64,000 bases of DNA from an uncultured Clostridium sp. (GTDB lineage: Bacteria > Bacillota > Clostridia > TANB77 > CAG-508): the NCBI GenBank assembly GCA_958438515.1, contig CAUBRZ010000001.1:93758-157757 (forward strand), in the 5' to 3' direction. The notes under the pieces are model-generated. The model was given only the letters and a program-made list of their open reading frames with translations. It made no database searches and was not told where the DNA came from. A program made the translations under genes and the position numbers. Shown one piece after another: positions 19,323-29,503 of this stretch (within the stretch, counting starts at the first letter, position 1; every line of letters begins with the position of its first letter).

Positions 19323-19814
19323 ATGAGATATAACAAGATTAGAAAAATGGATATAGCAGATGGACCAGGAGTAAGAGTATCAATATTTATGCAAGGATGT
19401 ACTTTTAATTGTAAAAATTGTTTTAATCCAGAAACACATGATTTCAATGGAGGAAAAGAATTCACACAAGAAACAATTGATAGAGTTCTAGAATTATGTG
19501 GTAATGAAAATATTGAAGGGCTATCAATTTTAGGAGGAGAACCGATGAATCCTAAAAATATTGAAGGAACAACAAAACTTGCAAAAGCTTTTAAGGAAAA
19601 GTTTCCAAATAAAAATTTATGGGCATGGTCAGGTTTTTCTTTTGATAAAGAGTTAAAAGACAAAGAAGTTGTAAAATACCTAGATGTCTTGGTGGATGGA
19701 CAATATATAGATGAGTTACATAATCCAACATTACAATGGAAAGGTTCAGAAAATCAAAGGGTTATTGATGTACAAGAAAGCTTGAAAAATAATAAAGTAG
19801 TTTTAGCCAATTAA
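19323..19814 (+). CDS. nrdG: Anaerobic NTP reductase activating protein
   Basis: This 163-residue radical-SAM protein generates the glycyl radical on NrdD. The CX3CX2C cluster motif is in QGCTFNCKNCF and an SAM-contact region is LSILGGEPM. The start follows GGGAGGAAG. It is cotranscribed with nrdD. Confidence 0.97.
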   Translation: MRYNKIRKMDIADGPGVRVSIFMQGCTFNCKNCFNPETHDFNGGKEFTQETIDRVLELCGNENIEGLSILGGEPMNPKNIEGTTKLAKAFKEKFPNKNLWAWSGFSFDKELKDKEVVKYLDVLVDGQYIDELHNPTLQWKGSENQRVIDVQESLKNNKVVLAN

Positions 19815-19907
19815 TTTTAAAAAGTTTTTAGACTAATTTTGCATAAGTTCATTTTTAATTCATTTTACTTTTATATAATTACAAAAAATAAAATAGGAGA
19901 ATTTATT

Positions 19908-20348
19908 ATGAATAATCAAGAAAAAAAAAAAGAATTTAACGAAAAAATGAAAGAGTTATCAGCAAAAATGAAAGATGTGACAGATACAGCAATTATTATG
20001 GGAATGGAGACAAAAGATACTTTATCAGATAAAGTGGAAGATGCAAAAAGCAATTTAAAAGCAACTAAAGAACAATGGCGTATATCTTCAGAAAAAGGTA
20101 AAAGCAAAATATCAAGTGAATTATTAAAAGCTCAAATGAATTTAAATGTTGCAAAAGAAAATATCCAAGATAGAAAAGAAGCTCATGATAAAGAAAAGTT
20201 ATCTAAGTATATCGACAATGAATTAGAATATGCTTTACAATGTGTAGCATTATCATTATTATCAGTAGAAGAAGCAAAACTTGCTTTCCTAGAAGCAGCT
20301 GAGGCACAAAAAGAATATGACGAAAAATATGGAGAAGAGAACAAATAA
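19908..20348 (+). CDS. Helical coiled-coil protein of unknown function
   Basis: ATG 19908 follows ATAGGAGAA; an upstream in-frame ATG lacks a binding site. The 146-residue product is almost entirely charged alpha-helix (KKKEFNEKMKELSAKMKDV, then long amphipathic stretches with Ala at heptad-like spacing). There is no signal peptide or membrane segment. Such proteins are often annotated as PspA-like or apolipoprotein-like, but no diagnostic motif is seen. Confidence 0.65.
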   Translation: MNNQEKKKEFNEKMKELSAKMKDVTDTAIIMGMETKDTLSDKVEDAKSNLKATKEQWRISSEKGKSKISSELLKAQMNLNVAKENIQDRKEAHDKEKLSKYIDNELEYALQCVALSLLSVEEAKLAFLEAAEAQKEYDEKYGEENK

Positions 20349-20367
20349 TTGATAAAAATGTATAAAT

Positions 20368-20418
20368 AAGGGAGTTGGAAAAGTAAAAATTAATACTTTT
20401 TCAACTTCTTTATTTTTA
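20368..20418 (+). terminator. Terminator after the coiled-coil gene
   Basis: AAGGGAGTTGGAAAAGTA pairs imperfectly with TACTTTTTCAACTTCTT, followed by a T-run. Confidence 0.65.
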
Positions 20419-20488
20419 TTGTAAAAATTAATAATTAGTGATAAAATATATATCAAATTTAATAATAAGAAAAAAGGAGAAAAAATAA

Positions 20489-20698
20489 ATGGGTTATGAA
20501 CTTTCAGAAAAGGCAAAAGAAATAATATCAAAAAGAATTGGAGTACCATATGAAGAAATTGAAGATATGAAACTAGATGAAACAATACAATATATTGAGC
20601 AAAAGACTGGGAAAAAATTTAATTGGGGTAAATGCAAAAACAGAAAAGAAAATCAAGAAGTGATAAAAGAAGATATAGATAATGATATGGAAATATAA
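20489..20698 (+). CDS. Small charged protein, unknown
   Basis: The 69-residue product starts MGYELSEKAKEIISKRIGV after AAAAAGGAG. The first half looks like two short helices and the tail is acidic. No family is recognised. It sits 25 bases upstream of the glycosyltransferase and is probably cotranscribed with it. Confidence 0.6.
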   Translation: MGYELSEKAKEIISKRIGVPYEEIEDMKLDETIQYIEQKTGKKFNWGKCKNRKENQEVIKEDIDNDMEI

Positions 20699-20723
20699 AA
20701 TTCTATATGTGAGGAGATAAGCC

Positions 20724-21848
20724 ATGAGAATATTAATTGTAATAGATCAATATGATGGTGCAAATAACGGAACAACTATATCAGCAAGAAGGTTTGTTGA
20801 AAATTTAAGAAAACTAGGAAATGAAGTAAGAGTTATAAGTACAGGAAAAAAAGAAAAAGATAAATATATAGTAAAAAAGTTAAGATTATTTCCTGTAGCA
20901 AACTGGATAGTAACATCACAAGGAATGACTTTTGCAAAAGCTAACAAAGAAAAACTGACAGAGGCAATAAAATGGGCAGATATTGTACATTTTTATTTAC
21001 CTTTTTTTCTTTCTATAAAAGGAATGAAAATAGCAAAACAAATGAATAAACCCATGACATCAGCATTTCATGTTCAACCTGAAAACATCACATATACAAT
21101 TGGTTTGGGCAAAAAGGAAAAAGTAAATGATAAAATATATGAAGTGTTTAGAGATACTTTTTTTAATAATTTTAAACATATTCATTGCCCAAGTGATTTT
21201 ATTGCAAATGAGCTAATAAAACATGGATATACAGCTAAAATGCATGTGATTTCAAATGGTATTGAACCAGAATGGAAATATTTAAAAAGTAAAAAACCTG
21301 AAGAATTAAAAGGCAAAATAATAATTACAATGGTTGGGAGATTGTCAGGGGAAAAAAGACAGGATTTATTAATAGATGCTGTAAGCAAATCAAAATATAG
21401 TGATAAAATACAATTAATATTTGCTGGAAAAGGACCTAAAGAATTAAATTATATGAAACTTAGTGAAAAATTAGCAAATAAACCAATCTTTAATTTTTAT
21501 CCGAATGAAGAATTAAGATATATTTTATCATATACAGATTTATATGTTCATACATCAGATGCTGAGATAGAAGCAATATCATGTATTGAAGCAATTGCAA
21601 CTGGATTAGTTCCTGTAATTGCAGAAAGTGATAAATCTGCAACAAGCCAATTTGCATTAGATAGTAGAAGTAAATTTGAGTCAGGAAATAGTAGAGACTT
21701 AGCAAATAAAATTGATTATTGGCTAGAAAATGAAAAAGAACGAAAAGAGATGGAAGTAAAATATGCAGATTATGCAAAAAAATATAGAATTGAAGAAAGT
21801 ATGAAAAAAATAGAAGAAATGTTTAAAGAAGAAATTGAAGGCAAGTAA
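20724..21848 (+). CDS. Glycosyltransferase family 4 (GT-B fold)
   Basis: The 374-residue protein has the N-terminal acceptor domain (MRILIVIDQYDGANNGTTIS) and a C-terminal donor domain with VGRLSGEKRQDLLIDA, the sugar-nucleotide site and a DAEIEAISCIEAIATG loop. This is close to 1,2-diacylglycerol 3-glucosyltransferases, so a glycolipid role is plausible; the acceptor is not provable here. The start follows GAGGAGAT. Confidence 0.85.
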   Translation: MRILIVIDQYDGANNGTTISARRFVENLRKLGNEVRVISTGKKEKDKYIVKKLRLFPVANWIVTSQGMTFAKANKEKLTEAIKWADIVHFYLPFFLSIKGMKIAKQMNKPMTSAFHVQPENITYTIGLGKKEKVNDKIYEVFRDTFFNNFKHIHCPSDFIANELIKHGYTAKMHVISNGIEPEWKYLKSKKPEELKGKIIITMVGRLSGEKRQDLLIDAVSKSKYSDKIQLIFAGKGPKELNYMKLSEKLANKPIFNFYPNEELRYILSYTDLYVHTSDAEIEAISCIEAIATGLVPVIAESDKSATSQFALDSRSKFESGNSRDLANKIDYWLENEKERKEMEVKYADYAKKYRIEESMKKIEEMFKEEIEGK

Positions 21849-21937
21849 TTAAGTTAAGTAGGAATAATACAAAAATAATGATTAAATCAGTAGCAACATC
21901 TTTAAAATATACATAAAATATTTTAGAGGTGTTTTTT

Positions 21938-22456
21938 ATGATAAAATATGAAGAACTTAAAAAGATGTTACAGAAAAATAGAAGTATTCCATATCCTAAA
22001 ATACCAAAATTATATAAAAATCCGAAATACTGTAGGATGATATATGATAGTTTAGGAGGCAAATCGGGAGAATTAACAGCGATAACTCAATATATATATG
22101 AACATATGAAAATAGATAAAGAACCAGATATAAATAAAATACTTAAAGATATAGCAATAGAAGAGATGCATCATTTAGATATCTTAGGAGAAATAGTTAT
22201 TAATTTAGGAGAAAACCCTATTTACAAGGGTTCAGATGATAAATTATGGGTGGCAAGTAATGTAAAATATGATATTTGTGAGCTAAAAGAATTTATGAAA
22301 TTAAATGTTAAGGCAGAAGAAGAAGCAATTTTAGGGTATATGACAATTTTAAAATATACTAATAACATATATCTAAGAAAGGTATATGAAAGAATATTAA
22401 TTGACGAAAGAACTCATTTAGAAATTTTTAGAAAAGTATTGGCTGATTTAAATTAG
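21938..22456 (+). CDS. Ferritin-like diiron/dimanganese protein
   Basis: The start chosen is ATG 21938 after AGAGGTG; a GTG nine bases upstream is in frame. The 172-residue protein has a four-helix pattern with metal ligands: SGELTAITQYIYEH, an EEMHHLD motif, then KAEEEAILGY and DERTHLEIF. The family includes CotJC-type and rubrerythrin-like proteins. The line GGKSGELTAITQYIY resembles GGPDGELAASLRYLS of CotJC, also in this window, so it may be a divergent spore-coat or stress paralogue. Confidence 0.78.
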   Translation: MIKYEELKKMLQKNRSIPYPKIPKLYKNPKYCRMIYDSLGGKSGELTAITQYIYEHMKIDKEPDINKILKDIAIEEMHHLDILGEIVINLGENPIYKGSDDKLWVASNVKYDICELKEFMKLNVKAEEEAILGYMTILKYTNNIYLRKVYERILIDERTHLEIFRKVLADLN

Positions 22457-22490
22457 ATATAGTTAATAAAAATTAGGTTTAAGATATAAG

Positions 22491-22526
22491 AAAAGGAAGA
22501 ATTTTGGTATATATTCTTCCTTTTTT
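22491..22526. terminator. Bidirectional terminator
   Basis: AAAAGGAAGAAT pairs with ATTCTTCCTTTT, flanked by A- and T-runs, between convergent genes. Confidence 0.75.
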
Positions 22527-22553
22527 AATGTATGTATTTATAATTAAATGATT

Positions 22554-23219
22554 TTAGTTTTTTCTCTTTCCAGAAATAGAAAGTATCCTTAAAAAGATAT
22601 TAATAAAATCTAAATATAATTGCATAGCGCAATAAATATGAACTTTTTCTTCATTAATATTTGATTCAGATTCTAGTATTTTTATTCTATTTATATCATA
22701 GATGGTTACTCCACAAAATAAAGCTAAAGTAAGCCAATCAATTATTAAATCAAAGCCAGAGTTTTTTATTATAAATAAGTTTATTACACTAAGAAATATT
22801 CCTGCAAGTAGAAATACTGTAATATAAGGTCCCCACGAATTTAAATTTTTATTTGTTTTATATCCGATTAAACTTAATACTAAGAATACTAATGCAGATA
22901 TTACAAATAAGTAAATAATGGAATATAACTCATATACAGCAAAAATTGTAGATAAAGTAACGCCGTTTATCATAGCATAAACGAAATATAAAATACCAAC
23001 AGTAGTTGGTGAAAGCTTTCTAAATAAAAAGCTAAATAATAAAACAGCTACTAGTTCTAAGATTAGTAAAATACTGAAATACCCATTTAAAAGTATATCT
23101 ACAAATATTCCAGAAGAATAAGTATACCAAGCCACAATTGCAGAACCAAGAAGTCCTAAAAACATCCAGAAAAATGTCTTGCCAAGAATTTTATTTTGAC
23201 TATTAATACTGTTATCCAT
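22554..23219 (-). CDS. Bax inhibitor-1/YccA family membrane protein
   Basis: The 221-residue product has seven hydrophobic helices and the family signature region near the C-terminus (LALFCGVTIYDINRIK, then LYLDFINIFLRIL). Bacterial homologues (YetJ, YccA) are pH-sensitive calcium leak channels or modulators of FtsH. AAGGAGATT precedes the ATG on the minus strand. It is convergent with the ferritin-like gene. Confidence 0.88.
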   Translation of the reverse strand: MDNSINSQNKILGKTFFWMFLGLLGSAIVAWYTYSSGIFVDILLNGYFSILLILELVAVLLFSFLFRKLSPTTVGILYFVYAMINGVTLSTIFAVYELYSIIYLFVISALVFLVLSLIGYKTNKNLNSWGPYITVFLLAGIFLSVINLFIIKNSGFDLIIDWLTLALFCGVTIYDINRIKILESESNINEEKVHIYCAMQLYLDFINIFLRILSISGKRKN

Positions 23220-23382
23220 ATGAATCTCCTTTCATTATAATTTTGCATAAACATTATATAAATAATGTTATAAAAAATCAATTAGTACTTTTAAAAAAAT
23301 AAAGAAGATGGATTTATTATAATCTATAAATCTTGATAAAAAATTGAACAAATGATAAAATAGCAAAAAACGACAAGAATAA

Positions 23383-23414
23383 TGAAACATTTAAGACCTG
23401 TCCCTAATGTTTCA
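23383..23414. repeat. Inverted repeat TGAAACATT/AATGTTTCA with GACCTGTCCCT loop
   Basis: TGAAACATT (23383-23391) and AATGTTTCA (23406-23414) flank a loop containing GACCTGTCCCT. The second arm ends about six bases before the addA ribosome binding region. It resembles small dispersed palindromes found between genes in Bacillota and could also act as an RNA hairpin. Confidence 0.5.
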
Positions 23415-23426
23415 AAAGGAGAAGTT

Positions 23427-26400
23427 ATGGAATGGACAAAGGAACAAAGAGATGCAATTTATGAAAGCGATAATAATATTTTAGTTGCTGCTGCTGCACG
23501 GAAGTGGAAAGACAGCTGTGTTGGTTGAAAGAATTATTAATAAGGTTATTAATGATGGAATAGATATTGATAAGTTATTGATTGTGACTTTTACTAATGC
23601 TGCTGCTTCTGAAATGAGACAAAGGGTTTTAGATGCTATTTATAAAAGGCTAGAAGAAGAACCTCAAAATCAAATTTTGCAAAGGCAAATCAATTTGTTA
23701 AATAGATCAAGTATTTGTACTATAGATTCTTTTTGTTTGGAAGTTATAAAAAATAATTTTTATGAGTTAGATAATTTATCACCTAATTTTAGAATTGCTG
23801 ATACTACTGAAATTGAGTTATTAAAACAAGAGGTGTTAGAAGATATATTTGATAAAAAATATGAATTAGATGATAATAATTTTTCATGCCTTATTAATAC
23901 TTATACTAGTTATAAGGATGATACACCATTAAAAAATTTAGTTTTGAATATATATTCATATATTCAAAGTAATCCATTTCCAAAAAAGTGGCTAAGTCAA
24001 AAAAATGAAATGTTTAATATAAAAGAATATAGTAACAGAGATTTTGCACTAACACCTTGGGGAAAAGAGCTATTAAAACAAGTTGATGAAGAGCTAGTAG
24101 ATGCTATAAATTCTTTAGAAGAAGTTTTGAAAGATCTTGTCTATGATAAGGAGTTAGAAAATTTTGCTAAAACTATTAGAAGTGACATTAACAATTTAAG
24201 AGAATTAAAAAATAACTTAGACAATTGGGATAGAGCATATATGATTAATCAAAATTTAACATTTGTGACTTGGCCTAGACAAAAGGTTGAATCTATAAAA
24301 AAAGATATAGCAAAACAAGTTCGAGATGATGTTAAGAAAAAATTGAAAAAAGTATTAGATAAAATTTTAATCTATGATTCAAGACAAGCAAATCAAGATA
24401 TTTATGATATGTATGATATTTTATTAAAATTAGAAGAATTAATACTTGAATTTGATAAAGAGTATATAAAAAGAAAAAGAGAAAGAAATATTGTAGATTT
24501 TAATGATATTGAACATTTTGCTCTTGATATTTTACTAAAAGAAGATAATGGTAAAATTATTCCAACTGAGGTGGCAAAAAAATATCAAGAAAAATATCAA
24601 GAAATTGCAATTGATGAGTATCAAGATAGTAACTTAGTACAAGAGTATATTTTAACAGCTGTATCAAGATCAAATAATATATTTATGGTTGGGGACGTAA
24701 AACAAAGTATTTATAAATTTCGTCAAGCGATGCCAGAACTTTTTCTTGATAAATATGATAAATATAAAACAGTAGATAATAAAAAAGAAAATAATGGTTT
24801 AAAAATACAGTTATTTAAGAATTTTAGAAGTAAAAAGAAGATATTGGATTTTACAAATATAATATTTCAAAACATTATGAGTGAGGAATTGGGAGATATA
24901 GAATATAACCAAGAGGAGTATTTGAATTTAGGTGCTAATTATCCTGAAAGTGAAAATCAAAATTCTAACATTCAAATAAATATAATAGATTTAGCAGATA
25001 AAGAAAGTGAAGAATTTAGTAATAATGAAGAAAATAAAGAAGAGAATATAACAGAAATACAAAGAATCGAAGATGTAGAAATTGAAGCTAAATTTGTTGC
25101 AAAAGAAATTAAAAAATTAATAGATGAAAAATTCCAAATATGGGATAAAAACAAAGAAATGTACAGAAATATTAGATATTCAGATGTTGTTATATTGCTT
25201 AGAACAACTAGTAATACAGCACCTATTTATGAACAAGAAATTTTGAATTTAGAAATGCCTGTATTTTCAGACAGTTCACAACAATATTTAGATTCTATAG
25301 AAATACAAACCATTATGTCATTACTTAAAATTATTGATAATCCAATTCAAGACATTCCTTTGGTTACAGTTCTTAGATCTGCTATTGGAAAATTTACAGA
25401 TGATGAACTTGTACAAATAAGATTATCTGATAAATATGATGATTTTTATACTTGTATGCAAAAATCAATGGTAGATGTTGATGAAATCTTGAAAGAAAAA
25501 ATATCAAGTTTTTTTGAAAGTTTAGACATATGGCGTAAAGAACAAGAATATTTATCATTAGATGAATTGATTTGGAAAATATATATGGATACAGGTTTTT
25601 ACAATTATGTAGGGCTTATGCCAAATGGGGAGTTAAGACAAGCAAATTTAAAAATGCTATTTCAAAAAGCAAAACAGTATGAGAATAGCAATTTTAAAGG
25701 ATTATATAATTTTATTAATTTTATTGATAAATTAGCTTTAAGTAGTGGAGATTTAGGAAGTGCTAAACTAATAGGAGAAAATGATGATGTAGTTAGAATT
25801 ATGAGTATTCATAAAAGTAAGGGATTAGAGTTTCCTGTTGTGTTTTTAGCTAATTGTTCAAAACAGTTTAATCTTATGGATTTGAATCAAAATGTATTAT
25901 TACATCAACAAATGGGAATAGGAGTAAAATATATTGATTATGAAAAACAAATCCAATATGATACTTTAAGTAAAGCTGCTATTAAAAATAAGATTTTAGT
26001 TGAAACTCTTTCAGAAGAAATGAGAATACTTTATGTTGCATTAACAAGAGCTAAAGAAAAATTGATAATAACTGGAGTTTATAAAGATTATGAAAAAGAA
26101 ATGGAAAAAATGTTTAAACAACTAGAACGTTATAAAAAAACTAATAACAAAATTAATCCAATTTTAGTAAAAAAGTATAAAAAATATATGGATTGGATAT
26201 TGCTAGTTTATCATTATGAAAGCAAAAAGGCTAAAGATATAGTTGATTTTAATGTTTATAAAAAAGATGAATTATTAAAAAAATTAACTTTAGAACAAAA
26301 AGAAAAAGTAGATGTTATTTCTTTACTAGAAAAAAACAAATTAAATAAAATAGATAAAGAAAGTGTAGAAAAATTAAAAAAGTTAGAAAAGATATTGAAT

Positions 26401-27060
26401 TATAAATATCCATATGAACAAGAGACAAAAATTACTACAACTGCTTCTGTTACTAGTATAAAAGAAATGGAAAATCAAAATTTATCAACTGAAAAAAATC
26501 AATTACCTAAACCAGAATTTTTAAGAAGTTTAGATGAGGAAAAATTGACGGGAGCTCAAAAGGGTACCTTAGTTCATTTATGCTTACAAAAATTAAATCC
26601 TAAGGTTGATTATAATTTAAGTAAGATAAAAGATTTAATACAGGACCTAGAAAATAAAAAAATTATAACTAAAAAAGAAATGCAGAATATTAATCCTTAT
26701 AAAATTTTAGAATTTACAAAATCAGAGATTTGGAATGAGCTAAAATCTGCAAAAAAAGTGTGCAAAGAACAGCCATTTTATATTTCTCTACCAGCAAAGG
26801 AAGTTTATAAAGAGAATCTTAAAGAAGATGTACTAGTACAAGGGATTATTGATTTATATTATATAAACAAGGATAATCAACTTATTTTAGTAGATTATAA
26901 AACAGATTACATAGAAGAAGGAAAATATAATGAATTAATCTTAAAATATAAAAAACAACTTGAGTTATATCAAAAAGCATTAGAGTTAGCATTAGAAAAA
27001 AAAGTAGACAGAAAATATATTTATTCTGTATATTTAGGTAAAACTATTGAAATATATTGA
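23427..27060 (+). CDS. addA: AddA helicase-nuclease subunit, needs a +1 shift at CGG in Walker A
   Basis: ATG 23427 (MEWTKEQRDAIYESDNNILV) follows AAAGGAG. Codon 25 is CGG (23499-23501), exactly between AAA and the first Gly of the Walker A motif; skipping the C gives AAAAGSGKTAVLVERI. Downstream are UvrD-type helicase motifs (IDEYQDSN, GDVKQSIYKFRQA, IHKSKGLEFPVVFLA, LYVALTRAKEKLI) and the RecB-type nuclease with LVDYKTD. Corrected length is about 1,210 residues, normal for AddA. The partner addB is not adjacent; upstream is an unrelated minus-strand gene. It processes DNA ends for RecA. Confidence 0.93.
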
Positions 27061-27121
27061 AAAATAGCTAAATACCTGTTATAATAGTTACATAAAATAA
27101 AAAGAAACGGAGAAAGCTACT

Positions 27122-27589
27122 ATGGATAGAATGAAAACTCTTTTAAAATATGCACTATGGGTTATATTATTTTTTATCTTTTCAGAATTTTTAATTACTG
27201 TGGGATTAAATTCATCTTATAATGATATGAAAAGAAAAGACAAAACAAGCCAAGTTCAAATTATACAAGCACAATCAACTTTGGTTAATGGCAAGATTAA
27301 AGGAATTATTAGAAACTCTGAATCTGATAATTTAAATAATAAATATGTAAAAATTGATTTTTATTCAAAAAGAGATAATAAAGTAGGTACCAAATATATT
27401 GAAATTACAACTGTTAAACCTGAAGATACTCAAGAATTTAGTACATATTTTGAATTACAAGATGTAACTTCTTATGAAATATCTATTACAGATAAAAAAG
27501 AAGAAGGAGAAATAGAGTTTATTCCAAAAGAATTAACAAAAAAACAAATTGTTTTTGCAACAGTTATTACTTTATTAATGTTTTGGTAA
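27122..27589 (+). CDS. Membrane protein with extracytoplasmic beta domain, unknown
   Basis: The 155-residue product has an N-terminal membrane helix (YALWVILFFIFSEFLITVG), a middle domain that reads like a short immunoglobulin-like or FxLYD beta sandwich (VNGKIKGIIRNSESDNL, YVKIDFYSKRDNKVG) and a second hydrophobic helix at the very C-terminus. The topology suggests both ends are in the membrane. Function is unknown. Confidence 0.65.
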   Translation: MDRMKTLLKYALWVILFFIFSEFLITVGLNSSYNDMKRKDKTSQVQIIQAQSTLVNGKIKGIIRNSESDNLNNKYVKIDFYSKRDNKVGTKYIEITTVKPEDTQEFSTYFELQDVTSYEISITDKKEEGEIEFIPKELTKKQIVFATVITLLMFW

Positions 27590-27595
27590 ACTATA

Positions 27596-27633
27596 AAAAG
27601 CATGATAAGTCTTTTAAAACTTATTATGCTTTT
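27596..27633. terminator. Bidirectional terminator
   Basis: AAAAGCATGATAAGT pairs with ACTTATTATGCTTTT between two convergent genes. Confidence 0.75.
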
Positions 27634-27672
27634 ATTATTTGTAATACTAATATATATTTATATATGATATGT

Positions 27673-29373
27673 TTAATTAAATTTTTTAGGGTTAACATTT
27701 AAAGTATGTTGATTAGTATAAATAACCATACCTGGTTTTGCACCTTTAGGTTTTTTTACATATTTTACATAACAATAATCAACTAAAACATTATTAGAAA
27801 GTCTAGCCTTGCTATGATAAGAAACAATTTGACTAGCTTTTATTAATAAATCTTGATTAGGTTCTTTTCCATCTAATATCAAAACTCCGTGGCTACCTTG
27901 GATATCTTTTGTATGAAACCAGATATCTGTTTTTTTAGCATATTTCAATGTTAAATAATCATTTTCCTTATTGTTTCTACCAACTAATAATGTAAAGTTA
28001 TCAATTGTATATTTATAAGGATTAAATTTAACATTTTTATTTTTTGTTAAGTTAGATTTTTTGGGCTTAATTGTTTTTTTATTCTTTAGTTTTTCAGTTT
28101 TATCTTTAAAAATAACATTTTCTGATACTTCATCAAATATTTCAGTAATATCTTCTAAGGAAGAAGCATTTTCAAGTTCATATACAATACTTTGTATATA
28201 ATCAAGCTCCTGCAAGTTTTCTTTTTTTTGTATACTTACTACTTCTGATGCTGTTTTTAATTTATTATACTTTTTGAAAAAATGTTTTGCATTGATACTT
28301 GGTGTGTATTTAGGATCTAATTTGATTGTAATGGGTTCATTATTATTGTAGTAATTTTCTAGAGTTATTTCATTTGTGTTTTCATTTTTTATATTATATA
28401 AATTAGCTGTAATTAATTCACCATATAATCTATATTTATCCATATTCTCACATTCTTTTAATTTTTCATTAATTTTAGCTAATCTTTTATTATATTTATT
28501 TAAAGTAGATAATATTAATTTTAAAATGCTATCTCTATATGATTTAAATTCTTCTATATTTTCTTTTCTATAATAAAAGTCATCAATAAAAAAATTTAAT
28601 TTAAATTTTTCGGTGTTTTTTGAAGGTATTAAAAAATAATCGTTTCTAATTTCTTTAAATTCTAAATCCAAAGAATCTGTTCTATTTATGGCATTTTTAA
28701 TATAGTTATATATATCTTCTAAATTGGTAATATTTAAATCTTGTATAATGAAGTTTAAGAAGTTTTTGCTAATTCCATTATATGTATTACTAATTTTTGA
28801 AGGAATATCTTCTAGATTAGTGTCTTTTATTTCATTATAAAACTCTTTAAAATCAAGGCATTGTAAAAAATTTTTTTTAGATATTGCAGGATATGTATAT
28901 TTAATATGTGGAATTACAATATGAGTACTATTATCATTATTTATATGTCTTAAACTGTCTATTATAATATTTTCATCATTAAGCAAAATAATATTACAAT
29001 GTTTTCCCATAAGTTCTATAATTAATTTTTTACTAATAATATCATTTATATCATCAAAACCCTCTAATTCAATAGTAATAACTCTTTCAAGGTTATTTGT
29101 AATTATGTTTTTTATATGTAATCCTATTAAATGTTTACGAAGAACCATACAAAAATTTGGTGCGACTTTAGGATTTTGTCTTGTATGTGTAGTTAAATTG
29201 ACTCTATAGTTTTGAGGGTTAGTACATATAGTAAAAGCATAATTATGAGCTTTTAAGTAACAACCAATTGTAATTAAATTTTGATTTGTTTGAAAAATTT
29301 TGTCAATTCTAGCTCCAGTTAATTGTTGTAATTCTGAAGATATAGCTTTTGTTACAATTCCATCAAATGCCAT
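27673..29373 (-). CDS. rqcH: RqcH, NFACT-family ribosome quality control protein
   Basis: The 566-residue protein has the NFACT-N domain (MAFDGIVTKAISSELQQL, LTGARIDKIFQ), a central HhH and coiled-coil part and the NFACT-R domain with KKTDIWFHTKDIQGSHGVL. The family binds stalled 50S subunits and recruits tRNA-Ala to add alanine tails. AGAGGT precedes the ATG. Together with smpB (37.6 kb), two rescue systems for stalled ribosomes lie in this window, which is relevant if CGG codons stall ribosomes here. Confidence 0.93.
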   Translation of the reverse strand: MAFDGIVTKAISSELQQLTGARIDKIFQTNQNLITIGCYLKAHNYAFTICTNPQNYRVNLTTHTRQNPKVAPNFCMVLRKHLIGLHIKNIITNNLERVITIELEGFDDINDIISKKLIIELMGKHCNIILLNDENIIIDSLRHINNDNSTHIVIPHIKYTYPAISKKNFLQCLDFKEFYNEIKDTNLEDIPSKISNTYNGISKNFLNFIIQDLNITNLEDIYNYIKNAINRTDSLDLEFKEIRNDYFLIPSKNTEKFKLNFFIDDFYYRKENIEEFKSYRDSILKLILSTLNKYNKRLAKINEKLKECENMDKYRLYGELITANLYNIKNENTNEITLENYYNNNEPITIKLDPKYTPSINAKHFFKKYNKLKTASEVVSIQKKENLQELDYIQSIVYELENASSLEDITEIFDEVSENVIFKDKTEKLKNKKTIKPKKSNLTKNKNVKFNPYKYTIDNFTLLVGRNNKENDYLTLKYAKKTDIWFHTKDIQGSHGVLILDGKEPNQDLLIKASQIVSYHSKARLSNNVLVDYCYVKYVKKPKGAKPGMVIYTNQHTLNVNPKKFN

Positions 29374-29503
29374 TTTTATTACCTCTATTTCAAAAAAATT
29401 AGTTAAGTAAAACTATAATAACATAAATTTAATAAAAAATCTATTGCTTAAAAAAATCTTTAAGTATATAATTGAAATATCAAAAAATGAAAGGGAGTTT
29501 TAT

